This document shows, piece by piece, positions 11,921 through 24,088 of a stretch of DNA of 64,000 nt. The position numbers were made by a program, and so were the translations under genes. The stretch spans positions 147,212,793 through 147,276,792 of the forward strand of contig NC_064819.1 in NCBI RefSeq assembly GCF_024166365.1, read 5' to 3'. The notes below the pieces were generated by a model that did no database searches, was not told where the DNA came from, and was given only the letters and a program-made list of their open reading frames with translations. Source of the DNA: Elephas maximus indicus. Its lineage: Eukaryota > Chordata > Mammalia > Proboscidea > Elephantidae. Numbering within the stretch: position 1 is the first letter of the stretch; every line of letters begins with the position of its first letter.

Positions 11921-13314
11921 GCGGGGGCGGGGGGAAGTGGAGAGGGTTGTATTAAAAGCAATTTGGTAAAAACCTTTGGTCAAGATAGTCACGATATTTG
12001 AAGACCAAGTCTAGAAGCATGGGGGAAAGAAGACTAGAAACTTTATTTTTACATTATTGCCTAAAATGCTAGGGGTATACTGTATAGAATATTCACTCCC
12101 ATGAGCAAAGGTGGTTGGTGAATGCTAGGAAATTGTAGGACCATTATAACAAAACCAGAATGAGGAACTTGGTGGGGTAGGAAGGGGCCTGTGTGTGATA
12201 TAGTTGGAGCTGGGTGCTGGGTATCTACATTGCCCATACAAGACTGCAGAAAACCTGAAGGGTTGGACTGGGCCAGAAGGAATCCTGGTTAAGAAAAGCC
12301 AGAATCCTGGAACCAGGGAAACAGTAAATATCAAGCATCAGGGCCAGATGAGGCAGAGCTATTAAAAAAAAAAAAAAAAAGTCGATGCTAAAATAATCTG
12401 GAAAAGATCCAAAAATAGCGGTCCAGGAGGGATTGAGGTAAAGGGCTCAGCTGTGAAAACGTGGGAGCACCTGAAGCCTGCTGTATGAGATGGTGGTGGT
12501 AGTAAAGTTGTGTGCTGACTGCAATAAAGGGGTCAGACCTGAGTCTACACCAAATCCTTCTGGATTTATGCAGCATTAGAATCTCCAGACATTTGAGAGA
12601 GAAGGGTGGTAGAGCTCCTTTAGCCCAGCCTTCTCAATTTATGCAGTTATTTGGCCTCAGACAGGACTTTCCATTCTGAGTTCCAGGCTTTCTCTATGAC
12701 TCCCCCACACTCCATTTGACTAGTAAACTCTCCAGCAAGACTTTCTGGATCCTCCAAGCTTGAGATAGTTTCTTTCTCCTTTGAGATTTTTTTGTTTGTC
12801 TGTTTTAGCCTTTTGTATTTTTCTTATGCGATTCTATTAAATCCAGCCAATTAGTTCAACACATAATCAGCACCCACTGTATGCACTGTATGCCAGTTCC
12901 TGTCGTAGATGATGGGGATTCAAAGATGCATAGGAAGATTATGACCTAATTGGAGAGACGGAGAGCTTCAGAGCTAATTATATTACAGCTGATAAAACGT
13001 ATGTGAGTAAACGCAGGTACTAAAGTACAAAGTGAGAAAAGCAGGACACAAAATTGAATATATGGTCTGATCTCATTCTGTTCAAAAAAAATTATATATA
13101 TATACACACACAGAAACCTGAGAATTGTAATAACCCACTTATTAACCAAGTATTATGGGACATGCTAAAACCTTGTGTTATAAATTCTTGTGTACTTATT
13201 TAATCTCCCTGCCTCCAGGGCCAGAACTGGGCTTTTTTAACTTATCCCTGTCTCAGTATATCTGGCCCAAGACCTGTCACCCATTAGAAGCTCAGTAAAC
13301 AATTCACTACCTGT
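11921..13314. other. Intergenic, no gene seen
   Basis: An A-run at ~12363 and weak old-repeat wording at ~12850-12960 ('gatgatggggattcaaagat'). Nothing codes. Confidence 0.55.
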
Positions 13315-13690
13315 CTGTCAGTTTGTGGAGACGTGGTGGCTTACATGTTGCTGTGATGCTGGAAGCTATGGCACCTGTATTTCAAATACTAGCAGGGTCA
13401 CCCAAAATGGGCAGGTTTCAGTGGAACTTCTAGACTAAGATTAAAAAGAAAGGCCTGGTGATCTACTTCACAACAGGCTGCTGTACCGTATAGTGCTGGA
13501 AGATGAGCCCCCCCTCCCCCCAGGTTGAAAGGCACTTCATGATACCTACAACAGTGGACTCAAACATATCAACGACCATGAAGATGGTGCAGGACTCCTC
13601 TGCACACGCCCCCCCCCCCCCCCATGTTTTGCTCTGTTGTACATAAAGTTGCCATGAGTTGAAGTTAAACTTCAGGGCAACTAACAACAA
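13315..13690 (+). mobile_element. Internally deleted BovB/RTE: 5'UTR joined to 3' end
   Basis: The left ~230 bp match the 5'UTR of the RTE copies at 55754 and 62106 (ctgtcagtttgt start, 'gttgctgtgatgctggaagc', 'gatgagcc...ggttgaaaggc'). The right ~140 bp match the RTE 3' end ('ggactcaaacatatcaacga', 'gttgccatgagttga', 'caactaacaacaa'). All coding sequence between is absent. A C-run interrupts it at 13609-13623. It is a short non-autonomous derivative, comparable in principle to Bov-A of ruminants. Confidence 0.75.
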
Positions 13691-13879
13691 ATGTTGAATA
13701 AAGAAACTCCCTTCCTCACAGGGCCCCCCCACTCCAAAGGAGTACCTCTTCTCAAGAGGACAATGAAAGAGATTGAGAGAAAAAGGATGAGGGTAGAATT
13801 CTGATGGGACTGAGCTGGGGAAGGACATTAAAGGATACTCTCCAAAGTAAAAAAAAAAAAAAGTCTCGCCCTCACTGGA

Positions 13880-14738
13880 CAGTGGAGAAACTAACGCGCT
13901 CCCCCTGGAGGTAGCCCAGGTTGCTGCGAGGGGTGCTCCTGCATTCTTCTGGAGGTGCAGGGTCTTGCTCTTGGGCGTGGCCGTCTTAGGCTAGAGGTGG
14001 TCCTAGAGCTTGGCTCTGCTACATGTAAGATTTGCCGGGTGGGTTGTGCTTCTCAGGAAGCGAGGTCCCTTGAAGAGACTATTTCAGGATCGGGACTGGG
14101 GAAACTCCCCTGGGTCTTCTAGATGCCTTGAGTCTAAACAGTGAGCTGGGTGGAATGAGATTTCCCCTCCCTCCGCCCCCGCCCCTCCCTTTAGTGCGTC
14201 TTCCTGAAACTATTTTGGGGTGCATACTCTCGCAGGACCACAGGGACAGACATCTCTTGTGAACTCATAAGTTTTTCCTAATGCTTAGTTAATTCACATT
14301 AGGTGCAGGGATGCTGGGGTGAAAGGTTGCAGGTTCAGTCCCGCACTTCCTAGGAAATCCCCCTATTCGGCCCCGCTGCCAGTTCCTTCTTTCTCCCTCC
14401 CTTTCCCGGTCGGGTTTCCTTCCCACCTCCTCCCCTTCGCCTCCCCCCACGTCTGTCCACTAGGCGTCATCGCCCCCTTTCCCCTCCCATCTCCCTGCAC
14501 GGTCGTGGCGCACAGCTCCGCTCTCGCCTGCTCCCCAGTCTGCCTCGAGCTCCGGGTGGTGGTGGTGGCCTGGCCCTGGCGGAGGGGCCCCAGCTCTGGC
14601 TGTCTACGAGGCTGAGGCTCCTGGCAGCGGGGGCCCCCTTTTCTCCCCTCTTCCCTCCCTGGAGAAAGTGGGTGACCACCTCAGGAGCTCTTTGATCTGA
14701 GCTGGGCAGCGCCCCTGGGGACTGAACGAGCTTCGCAG
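13880..14738 (+). promoter_or_regulatory. PRSS35: GC-rich block with strong splice donor: candidate PRSS35 promoter and non-coding exon 1
   Basis: This stretch is markedly richer in G, C and CpG than the AT-rich DNA around it, with C-rich Sp1-like runs near 14170-14190. It ends in a near-consensus donor, CTTCGCAG/GTAAGG, at 14738/14739. It lies about 12.5 kb upstream of the PRSS35 coding exon. That matches my recollection that the gene has one non-coding first exon and spans about 13 kb. Short frames inside it look like GC-driven chance ORFs. The donor is seen; the link to PRSS35 and the transcription start are inferred. It could be an unrelated CpG-rich element. Confidence 0.45.
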
Positions 14739-15127
14739 GTAAGGATAGAGCCTTCCACCCCGACCTCCCCGCCTCCTCCATGGTGAGACCCTAGAACTTG
14801 GAAGTCTCCCTGAGAAAGGCAGGACTCACCCAAGGAATGGTTTTTCGAGGAGCTGCAAAGATAGGAATCAAACTTAGCACTTTCAGACCTCAAAGAAACT
14901 TACTGCCCCTCCAACAGGCAGTTCTGTGCGCCAGCCTTTGCACAGTTTAATATTAACAATAACAATGTTTGCGTTGGAATATAAATGGAATTCTTTCTAC
15001 TTAAGCAGAACCAGAGGGGACCCTCTCTATTTTATAATTATTAACAGATGCCATTGAAAAAGGTGTAAAATCCATTCCTGGAAAGTCTACTCTTGTTGAA
15101 AGCCTCTTTGGCAAGGTTACTGTGAGT

Positions 15128-15186
15128 GAGAGTCCCTCTCTCCCTCTCCCCTCCTTCCCTCCCTCCTTCTCCCTTCCCTCTCTCTT
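15128..15186. repeat. CT-rich low-complexity tract
   Basis: Pyrimidine-only run of (TCCC)n and (TCTC)n words in the proposed PRSS35 intron. Confidence 0.85.
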
Positions 15187-15289
15187 TTATCAACTTGGAT
15201 GCATGGGTCAGCAAAAGGAACAGTAGAGAGCATTTTAAAAATGGTAAAGTGAAATAGAAATGAAAAATCTTGGACTTGCTTTAAAATAT

Positions 15290-15445
15290 TCTAGTTTAAA
15301 AAATGAGTATATAGAGAAAAAAGATTATCAAAATATTGATAATTGTTGAAGCTGGGTGATGGGTGCATGGCAGGGGGGTATTATACTTTCTCTCTACTTT
15401 TGTGTGATTGTGAAATTTCCTATAATGAAAAGTTGTAGAAAAGCT
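15290..15445 (+). mobile_element. Old L1 3' end fragment
   Basis: 'ttgttgaagctgggtgatgg' then 'gtgaaatttcctataatgaa' is a common ancient L1 3' tail. Confidence 0.5.
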
Positions 15446-17139
15446 GTTGCTCAATTCCTCTGACCTTTTACACCTTTCAAAAAGAAGCTGCATCTCATAA
15501 CTAGGTTTTATTTCTATCTTGTATTAACCCTCTGACTTCTAAAATTCTCATTTTATCGCAAGTTCATTTGTCTCTACAGAGGATTGTAAAAGTTATATTT
15601 TGCTACCTGGGAATTATGTTTGGAATCTGGTTTGTAATTTAGAAGAGAGAATGTTAACACTCCAGCCAATAAGACACTTAAGCTTGAAAGTAGCAGCCAA
15701 GCATCATATGGAATTTTATTTTCATTAGGAAATTAAAGGAGTTACTTTGTGTAAGAAGGACTAGATGTCAATGCCTCCCCTTTTTTTTCTGACAGCACAA
15801 CCTGTACATTTTTAAGAATTCTTTTCATATTTTTAAACGAGAGAGTTTTTTAGTATAGTGCTTGGCACATAGTTGTTGCTCGTTCCACGTTAAGATAAAC
15901 AATTGCTAGTGTGAGTTTATTTTCCCTACTGAGGAAAACATTTATAGTTCTCTGCCCAAATGCTCAAATAGCCCAGGCAAGCATATTGCTGTTTAGCACG
16001 GTAGAATCAGATGTGTGCCCTTCTGTACATAGCACCGAGTTCCCTTTGCAGATGAGGAATCTGAGATCCAGAGAGGTTAGGAAACAGCAAAGTCAAATGA
16101 ATGGTATGCAAGTCATTATTTTATAACTTTGCTTAGCTAAAATGAGCAAGTAGGCAAAACTGATGACTTTATGATCAGCTAAATACATTGTGATCATATG
16201 TCTTAAAGCCTGAAAAGTAGCAGGCCTTATATATTTACAGGTATTCTTTGCTTTCAAAGCTCAATTCACAAGATATGAAGATAGATTAGGAGCCATATGT
16301 GGTGTGCTTTTTAAGTCGGCACAGGAAGGAGCCATCAGAGTCCCCTTGGGACTCTCCTAGTGCCATTCACTCCAAATTTGATTTACACACAGCACACCCT
16401 TTGCATAAATTGAAATGTCCATGTTCTGGAAAAACAGCTAAAAAACAAAAGGTTTTCTTTTTCTATTGTGATGAGAAACAGAAGTTCTGGGTTACTGTAA
16501 AATAATCAAATGTGTAACTTTATCATCTCCCTTTCCTTCAAATACAGCCAAGAATTTTAAGCAGACATTACTTTGTCTCCACTCCTGAAACTAAATTTGA
16601 AAATAAAGCTGTGGATATGATCTTTTGAATAGAAATTGGCACGCTGTCAATGACTTTTTTGCCATTTATTTTCAGCATAGAATCAGCAGAGACTTTACCC
16701 TTTAGTAATGGGTTGTAAAGTATTTGATACACATGTATGAAATAGTTGGCAGGTTGAAGATTTTCCCTAGTGTATTGAAATGAATTGCAGCACATTTGGG
16801 AGACGATTTAGCGGTGCTGTAGGTCAGGATGGAAATGTGCAGGCCCTGCAATGGTTTTTGGAAAACCACCTGCCAGAAAATTGTCTGGCTAGAGACAGCA
16901 TGATCAGGTTGCAGTTCATTAGGATGGGCTCTGTGGACTGTAAGTGGGTTTTCTTAATGTGATAAATTCCATATGCTTCAACCACTTACTATATTATTAG
17001 CCAGTTGGATTCCTCCCCCCCCCCCCCTTTTAAAATAAACTCTCTCACAGCTGAATGAATGTAAAGGATTTAAATGCTTGATATTAGATTTGCCACCAGC
17101 TGGCTAACTGTGCCATCTAGTGGTAGCAACACAAATAGC

Positions 17140-17343
17140 AGGTAAATTCCTAACCCAGAGGACTGAGAACTGAAGGTGGGCGGTTTCAATCCACCCAGAG
17201 GCGCCTCAGAAGACAGGTTTGGCCATCTGCTTCTGAAAGGTCACAGCCTTGAAAACCCTATGGAGTAGTTCTACTCTCAACACCTGGGGTTACCATGAGT
17301 CAGAATTGACTCGACCACAACTAACAACAACAAAAACAACTAA
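17140..17343 (+). mobile_element. AfroSINE, long form with ACA tail
   Basis: Diverged head, central RTE-like block ('gccatctgcttctgaaaggt') and tail 'actaacaacaacaaaaacaa', the same tail type as the RTE LINE. Confidence 0.8.
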
Positions 17344-17823
17344 TGAGTAAACTACTGAGCTTTCTCATTTCTGGTTTTATCTAGGACTTTAGATCTGGGA
17401 GGATAGAAATTTTCTAGTCCATTTTGATGGCTAAAAGAAGGACTGTCAGGGAGATTGTTTAAAAATGGAAGTGGTTTTGAAATGACATATAGTATAGTAA
17501 GTACTCAGAATGTATTTAATGAAGTTATCTGCCTGTTTCCAATTCTCTCCAGCAATTGTACACTAAAGTTTTACCATGATCTGCTTTTAGTTCTAAATTT
17601 GCATATTTATATAATTTTCCTTAAAATGAAAATTTTCATTTAAGTCTCTGAACCACACATTCTTTTCCACTTTATATCATTGCCTACTAACTCTAAACAT
17701 CCAGTTTATCAATCCATCAGACATCTGCCCTTTGAAATCTTCTGTTCAGCTTTTTTACTTCATCATTTCTTCCATTCGTTTTAGCTACTCTACATTCAAG
17801 AGCAAGTTTTACTTCACAAGTAT

Positions 17824-18532
17824 ATTAGTTTCCAGTTGCTGCTATATCAAATAACCAAAACCTTAGTGTCTTAAAGCCACATCACTGTATCTTACAGTTC
17901 TGGAGGTCAGAAGTCTAAAATGGGTCATCAGGGTTATGTCCCTTCTGGAGGCTCTAGGGAAGAATCCATCTCCTTGCCTTTTTCAGCTTCTAGAGGCTGC
18001 CTGCATTCCTTGACTCATGGTCCTCCATCACGCCAACTTCAGCTTCCATCTTCATATCTCCTTCTTACTCTCTTGCAGGCCTTCAAACCTTCGAACCTGG
18101 TTCAAACCCCTGTTTAAAAAACTTGCATTTCCTCCTCAGATATAGTGAATCCGAAACTACATTTTAATAAGATCCCCAGGTGATTCTTATGTATAATAAA
18201 TTTTGAGAACAACTGCTCTACTAGTGGTTCTCAGAATTGATCCCTAAGTTAGCATTGCCTGGGAACTTGTTAGAAATGCAAATTCTCAGCAGGGGTTCGA
18301 ACAAGACCAAATTGGTTAGAAGCCCTGCTCTCTTGAGCCTCCTTGCCTCCCTCTCATTATGACTATTATAGTAAAATTGGCTCCACTCGAGTAATCCAGG
18401 ATACTCTCCCCATATCAAAATCCTTAACCTAATCACATTGGCACAATCCCTCTTACTATGTAAGGAATTTATTTACAGGTTCTGGGAATTTAGGATGTGG
18501 ACATCTTTGGGGGCCGTTATGAGATATCCAGC
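17824..18532 (-). mobile_element. MaLR-type LTR, reverse, interrupted by hAT fragments
   Basis: 'tattagtttccagttgctgc' and 'tcttacagttctggaggtca' at one end, 'aatccaggatactctcccca' and 'gtggacatctttgggggccg' at the other. MER5-like pieces at about 18110-18295 ('aacttgttagaaatgcaaat') interrupt it. Confidence 0.6.
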
Positions 18533-18598
18533 AGTTAGAGATGCATCAAATACTTTATAAATATCTAGCCAAGTTTTGACTCCCACCATTTGATATTA

Positions 18599-18812
18599 AG
18601 GAGCCCTGGTGGCACAGTGGTTCAAGCACTTGGCTGCTAACTGAAGGATTGGCAGTTCAAACCCATCAGCTGTTCCACGGGAGAAAGATGTGGCAATCTG
18701 CTTCCGTAAAGATTTAAAGCCTTGGAAACCTTATGGGGCACTTCTACTCTGTCCAGCAGGGTCCCTGTGAGTTGGAATTGCCTCAACAGCATGGATTTGG
18801 TTGGTTGGTTTG
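18599..18812 (+). mobile_element. AfroSINE, long form
   Basis: Head 'ggagccctggtggcacagtg', central 'gatgtggcaatctgcttccg', tail 'agcatggatttggttggttg'. Confidence 0.85.
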
Positions 18813-18814
18813 AT

Positions 18815-19030
18815 ATTAATAAGAACAATAATTGCTACCATTTATTGAGTATGTACTGTGCTTTGGGCATTGTGTATATCAGATTAGCTTCTCATAAAAA
18901 TACTCTAAAATATCCTATTTAACAAAGGTGGAAATTAAAGTTCAAAGAGATTAAGTAACCTTCACGAAATCACCCTACTAATCAGGGGCAAGTTTACTTA
19001 AATTGGGTTGGCTTCAACACCCACAGTCAT
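18815..19030 (+). mobile_element. MIR
   Basis: 'gctaccatttattgagtatg' to 'taagtaaccttcacgaaatc' follows the MIR core. Confidence 0.6.
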
Positions 19031-19617
19031 TGATACACCCCAGTTCTTACTCTCCATATTTTTTGTCACTGACACTACTGTTTTCTCATCCACGTGATAC
19101 CATTCTGTTTGTAACGTAAATGTCACCCCCCATTCAATGCTTCAGTCAGCCATCTACACTCAGTGAGTGCCTAAAGTGGGCTGGGAATTGTAGTTCATAA
19201 AATACTTTTCCCTCTCCATCTGCTCCCAACTTGTGAAGCTATTGAAATTTTTACAAGTGTTCTCCAAGACATAACCCCTTCCTTTCATGCTGGCTTTACA
19301 GCTGTGTACTCTCACTAGTAACGCTCTCCCTCTTCTACTCATGGTCTTTTGCTTAAGCCATCACATCTTTCTGCAGTTTAGAATATCTGGGCCACAATGT
19401 CTACCTGTCGTATGTTAATCTTTACTGAGCAGGTGAAGGGTGAAAGTTGAGGAAGAGAGGAGAGAAGATGTCTGGCACACATCTTCATTATTTATGTATG
19501 TGTGTAAATGTCAGCATTGGCAGTGGCGTTGGCAGGGGCAGGTGGTTTTGATTATGGATGGCTGAATAAAGGGCAGCCAAGTGTAAACAAAGTGGTTATG
19601 CAATCATTGGTTTGTCC

Positions 19618-19826
19618 TAGGAGCCCTTGTGGTGCAGTTAAGTTCTAGGCTGCTCACCAAAAGGTTGGTGGTTTGAACCCACTCAGCTCCACAGGATAAA
19701 GACCTGGCAATCTGCTTCTGTAAAGATTACAGTCAGGAAAACCTTATGGGGGCAGCTCTACTCTCTCACATGAGATCACTATGAGTTGAAAATGACTTGG
19801 TGGCACCTGCCAAGAACAACAACATA
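19618..19826 (+). mobile_element. AfroSINE, long form with ACA tail
   Basis: Head 'aggagcccttgtggtgcagt', central 'gacctggcaatctgcttctg', tail 'ggcacctgccaagaacaaca', like the RTE 3' end. Confidence 0.85.
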
Positions 19827-20724
19827 TATGTTAGGGTAGGAGTTGATATTGGCCCTACAGGGTCATTGATCTGACTGAGCAGTCTCTGCCCCACACCCCC
19901 CCCCGAAAATGTTTGATGGATTAATAAAATACTGTGTCCCATAGCAAAACACTGTACACATGAATTTGAACATCCACATATACATTATAAAGGGGGGAGG
20001 AGCAAAGGAAAAGAAAGGCATGTTGAGTGTGACACCACCACCTGATGGGGAAAGTATAGATCCTTTGATGGTAAGTCAGCATTCTCATTTGACATATTTA
20101 ATAAAGTGGGCAATCATCTAATTTTTCATTGGCCCACCTTCTCTACCTAAGATCAGGGTAAGACAAAACAGAAAAGAAACTGAGTCTTCAAGAATAATTA
20201 TGTCATGTCATAGTACAATTCTGTACACTCTAGCTAGACCCACTCAAAAGTTTGGTGTTTCATTGTGAATTGTTCCCTTAGAGTAACTGTTTTGACATAT
20301 TGACTCTGTTTTTTTTTTTAAGGCTGAGGGCCTGATGCAGTTCCAGAATTCCTAGTGTAGACCCAGGCTATAAATAAGACACAGGGAATGCGATTCAAGC
20401 ATTCTGTGGCTGCGCAGTGTTTAATCACACTCAAAACTTGAAAGCAAGGAGAAAAATATATTACAGAGCCACAGATAGTCACAGAAACGAGTAATTAGGA
20501 AAACATTCATTTGGGAAGTCTCTAAAGTGAAGCTGTCCTTGAACAAAAAAAGCAAAGAAAAAGGGAGTTTGAGAGTGTGTTGGGAACGATTCTAATGTAA
20601 AAATATTTGACTGTAAAATTGACTTTTTAGAAATCTATAAGTGCTCTCGCTTTGGCTGATATTATAGCTTGTTATAAAGTGATACTAATTCACCCATTAA
20701 GGAAAAACCATAGTTATAAAATAA

Positions 20725-20975
20725 TAATATACTAATTGACTGCTTACTATGCACTGGGCTCAATGGAACTTCTTTGCATAGATTGTCTCATTTAATCCTC
20801 ACAATAACCTTATAAGGTAGAGATTATTGTTATCCCTACTGTGAGGATGAGGAAAACAACTTAGGTTAATGAACAGCCCAAATTCATAGACCTAATAAGT
20901 GGCAGTGATGGGATTTGAGCTCAAGTTTTCTCACTCCTTGGTCTGCACCCCTAACCACTATGCTGGTATAGATAC
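20725..20975 (+). mobile_element. MIR
   Basis: 'gactgcttactatgcactgg', 'tctcatttaatcctcacaat', 'gacctaataagtggcagtga'. Confidence 0.75.
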
Positions 20976-21168
20976 TAAACCCTACCAGCCATGACATGTC
21001 TATGAAACCATAAACTAAAAGAGAGGGAGAGAAGCATTAAGCCATCTCTTACAGTAATGTATGTATTCCTATGGCCATTTCTAATAGTAGACCAGGTGCA
21101 TATGTGGAACCAGAACAACTCTGCTGGTAAGAGTTTGTCTACATATACTGACATTCTTGCTTCCTCCC

Positions 21169-21651
21169 TGTCTTAGTTATCTGGCGCTGCTGTAACAGAA
21201 ACTTATTCTCTCACAGTCTAGGAGGCTAGAAGTCTGAATTCAGGGTGCCAGTTTCCAGGGAAGGCTTTCTCTCTCTGTTGGTTCTAGAGGAAGGTCCTGG
21301 TCATCAATCTTTCCTTGGTCTGGATGCTTCTCAGCGCAGGGTCCAAAGGAAGTGCTCCCCTCCTCGTTCTTCATTCTTGTTGGCATGAGGTAAACTGGTC
21401 TCTCTGTTTGCTTTTCTCTTTTTTATCTCAAAAGAGATTGACTCAAGATACAACCTAATCATGTAGATTGAGTACTGACTCCTTAACATAGCCACCTCTA
21501 ATCCTGCCTCATTAACATCACAGAGATAGGATTTACAACACACAGGAAAATCACATCAGATGACAAAATGTTGGACAGTCACATGATACTGGGAACCATG
21601 GCCTGGCCAAGTTGACACACATTTTGGGGGGACGAAATTCAATCCATAACA
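21169..21651. mobile_element. Solo LTR with exact 5-bp duplication
   Basis: TGTCTTAGTTATCTGGCG to 'ttcaatccataaca' (TG...CA ends), flanked by ctccc at 21164-21168 and 21652-21656. Wording ('ctcacagtctaggaggctag') is that of a reverse MLT1-like LTR. No internal retroviral genes nearby. Confidence 0.75.
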
Positions 21652-21876
21652 CTCCCTAATTCCCTTCCACTGTGTTTGTCTCTGTGATCCAACTCATCCG
21701 TAATCAATGTGTGTACTCTGATTTATGGTGGAGAGTGATGACTGCAACCTCAGTTGCATTAAATTGAAATTTGAAGTCCCATATCCAAGCCATCTGGAAA
21801 GTGACAATGAAAGTCCCAATTATAATGGAGGACGGAAAAAAGGAAGGGGTTGGGGAAGACAAGGGACGTTAAACTA

Positions 21877-22070
21877 GTTGCCACTGAGACGATTCTGACT
21901 CATGGCAATCTCGTGTGTCAGAGAACTGTGCTCCATAGGGTTTTCAATGACGGATTTTTCAGAAGTATATTGTTGGGTCTTTTTTCAGAGGTGCCTCAGG
22001 GTGGAATCTAACTACCAACCTTTTGCTTAGCAGCCAAGCATGTTAACTGTTTTTATTACCCAGGAACTCC
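21877..22070 (-). mobile_element. AfroSINE, long form, flanked by 16-bp repeat
   Basis: Reverse copy from 'gttgccactgagacgattct' to 'acccaggaactcc'. Flanks read acaagggacgttaaac and acaagagacgttaaac, a target duplication with one change. Confidence 0.85.
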
Positions 22071-22097
22071 ACAAGAGACGTTAAACAAACAAACAAA

Positions 22098-22227
22098 AAA
22101 AAAAACCCTGGTGGCGTAGTGATTAAGTGCTACGGCTGCTAACCAAAGGTTCGGCAGTTCAAATCTGCCGGGTACTCCTTGGAAACTCTATGGGGCAGTT
22201 CTACTCTGTCCTATAGGGTTGCTATGA
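22098..22227 (+). mobile_element. AfroSINE, 3'-truncated, inserted beside the previous copy
   Basis: From an A-run and 'accctggtggcgtagtgatt' to 'tatagggttgctatg'. It is followed by another copy of the target word (acaagggacattagac). Confidence 0.85.
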
Positions 22228-22792
22228 CAAGGGACATTAGACATTTCAAAATGTTATAGCTCTCTCACCATTGAGACAGTGTCTCTTTAGAGCAATGAGT
22301 TAGTGCTTTCTGGACAATGAGCATATCCACTGAACTGTGAGTTGCTCTATCATTTATGTCTCATTGACATTTTACCACAAGGCAAAGTTAGATTTTCCAA
22401 AAGAAACTGCCCTTAAACATTTGTCCAATTTTAAATTACAGGCCAAATTAGACAGGCTAACTAAATCCATGTCCTCTTATTACAGTGATTCTGAGGTCAT
22501 ATTATGAGGCTCTGCCCTTCCCATGGCCAAGGATAGACGTGAGCATGGCTGTTATTTCTGTGGTACGTGGCAACAGAGCTCTCTCAGAGGGCACCACACA
22601 GGCCAGCAAACCAGTGCCATTGCATGATCTGTAGCATCAGGTGTTGGAGACATTACATACAAGACTACTTGATTTGATTTTTTTTTCCCCAGGACTCTTA
22701 TTAAGCCACTTACATGTAAGCCATATTTATTCTTTATTAAATGGATAAACCATTCATTATTAGCAGTTGCTAGCATAGGAAAGAGGAAAGAG

Positions 22793-22962
22793 GAAGGCCC
22801 TCAATGAGAGGGATTGACACAGTGGCTGCAGCAGTGGGCTCAAGCATAACGATGATTGTGAGGATGGCGCAGGACCAGGCAGTGCTTTTTTCTTTTGTAC
22901 GTAGGGTTGCTATGAGTCAGAGCTGACTTGACAGCATCTAACAACAAACAATAACAATATAG
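22793..22962 (+). mobile_element. BovB/RTE LINE 3' end fragment
   Basis: The segment matches the last ~170 bp of the RTE copies (wording like 'gattgacacagtggctgca' and 'gaggatggcgcaggacc') and ends in 'catctaacaacaaac'. It is a 5'-truncated insertion in the proposed PRSS35 intron. Confidence 0.75.
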
Positions 22963-23116
22963 GAAAAGAGAATGTTTCAGAAAATTTGGTTTTTACACGA
23001 TGATGAAGCAGACAAGGTGTGCAGATATCATTTGAAACTCAGTTAAGGAATCTTCCTTGGAAAGACCACCCTGTGGTGTGTGGCTCAAGATGTTCCACCA
23101 GGTTCTTGGGTGCTGC

Positions 23117-23305
23117 AGTGGTTCTCAAACGTTAGTGAGCATCAGAGTCACATGGTGGGCTGGTTAAACTACAGATGCCTGATCCCATTGGCAGTTTTGG
23201 ACACTAGGTCTGGAGGAGGTTCTGAGAATTTGCATTTTTAACAAGTTCCCAGGTGATGGTGATGCTGCTGGTCCAGGAACTACAATCTCAGAACTACTGG
23301 CTTAG
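23117..23305 (+). mobile_element. MER5A-like hAT remnant
   Basis: 'agtggttctcaaacgttagt', 'gagaatttgcatttttaaca', 'caggtgatggtgatgctgct'. Confidence 0.78.
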
Positions 23306-23890
23306 TATTTCCTTTTGGTGAGCAACCAAGATTTGGGTTGTCAGCCGTTTCTTACTGCTGTGAAGATGTTCACCTAAGCACACACTCAGTGGGAAAACCA
23401 CACCCATGCAGTCATTGCTTTGTGCCAAGCATGGCTAAAAAGGGAACTGATGGAGTTGAAAATTTCAAAATTATTAGCGAAGTCTTTGAATAGACTAATA
23501 GATTTAAAAATCAGTGTGACATATTTACCAAACAAATGAAATTATACTTGACTACTCAACTCCGATGAGGCTTTCTTAAAAGTCTTGCTGTAGACTATGG
23601 CACAGGGCATATGTTTTATTTGGTAAAGAGTAGGAGAAATTCTATATTTGAGATCTACATTCAAGTTCAGTGATTTGAATAGTAAAAGATCATCTGGTCA
23701 GTTACCATTTAATATTTATATTCTGCTTTTCTAATCCCTAAGAACCTAAACAGTTGAAAGATAATTAAATAGTCCTGGAAAAAATAAGACGTAACTGGGG
23801 AAACAATGCCATACTGCCACATGATTTGGACTCCCTCTGCTTTGCCCAGGGATGCCTTTCACACACTGATTACTCTGCAGATCATGAGAA

Positions 23891-24088
23891 AATACGGTGG
23901 CCATCGAGTCGACCCTGACTCGTGATGACCCCACATGTGTCAGAACAGAATTGTGCTCCACAGGGTTTTCAGTGGCTGATTTCATAGAAGTAGATGACCA
24001 AGCCTTTCTTCCGAGGGGCCCCTGGGTAGACTTGAACCAAGAATCTGTTTGTTAACAGCAGACTGTGACCATTAGCACCACCTATCAA
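23891..24088 (-). mobile_element. AfroSINE, long form
   Basis: Reverse copy: 'ggccatcgagtcgaccctga' (tail) to 'gaccattagcaccacc' (head), with the central block 'catagaagtagatgaccaag'. Confidence 0.82.

Larger units (their letters stand above)
14739..17139. other. Proposed PRSS35 intron start, mostly unique
   Basis: Apart from the CT tract, an L1 tail fragment, a C-run (~17017-17028) and a faint MIR end near 16050-16110, I see no features. Confidence 0.5.

Noticed and set aside
14319-14781. Overlapping plus and minus frames of ~100 codons in GC-rich DNA
   Set aside because: Low-complexity Pro/Ser/Arg content on both strands is what GC-rich sequence gives by chance.
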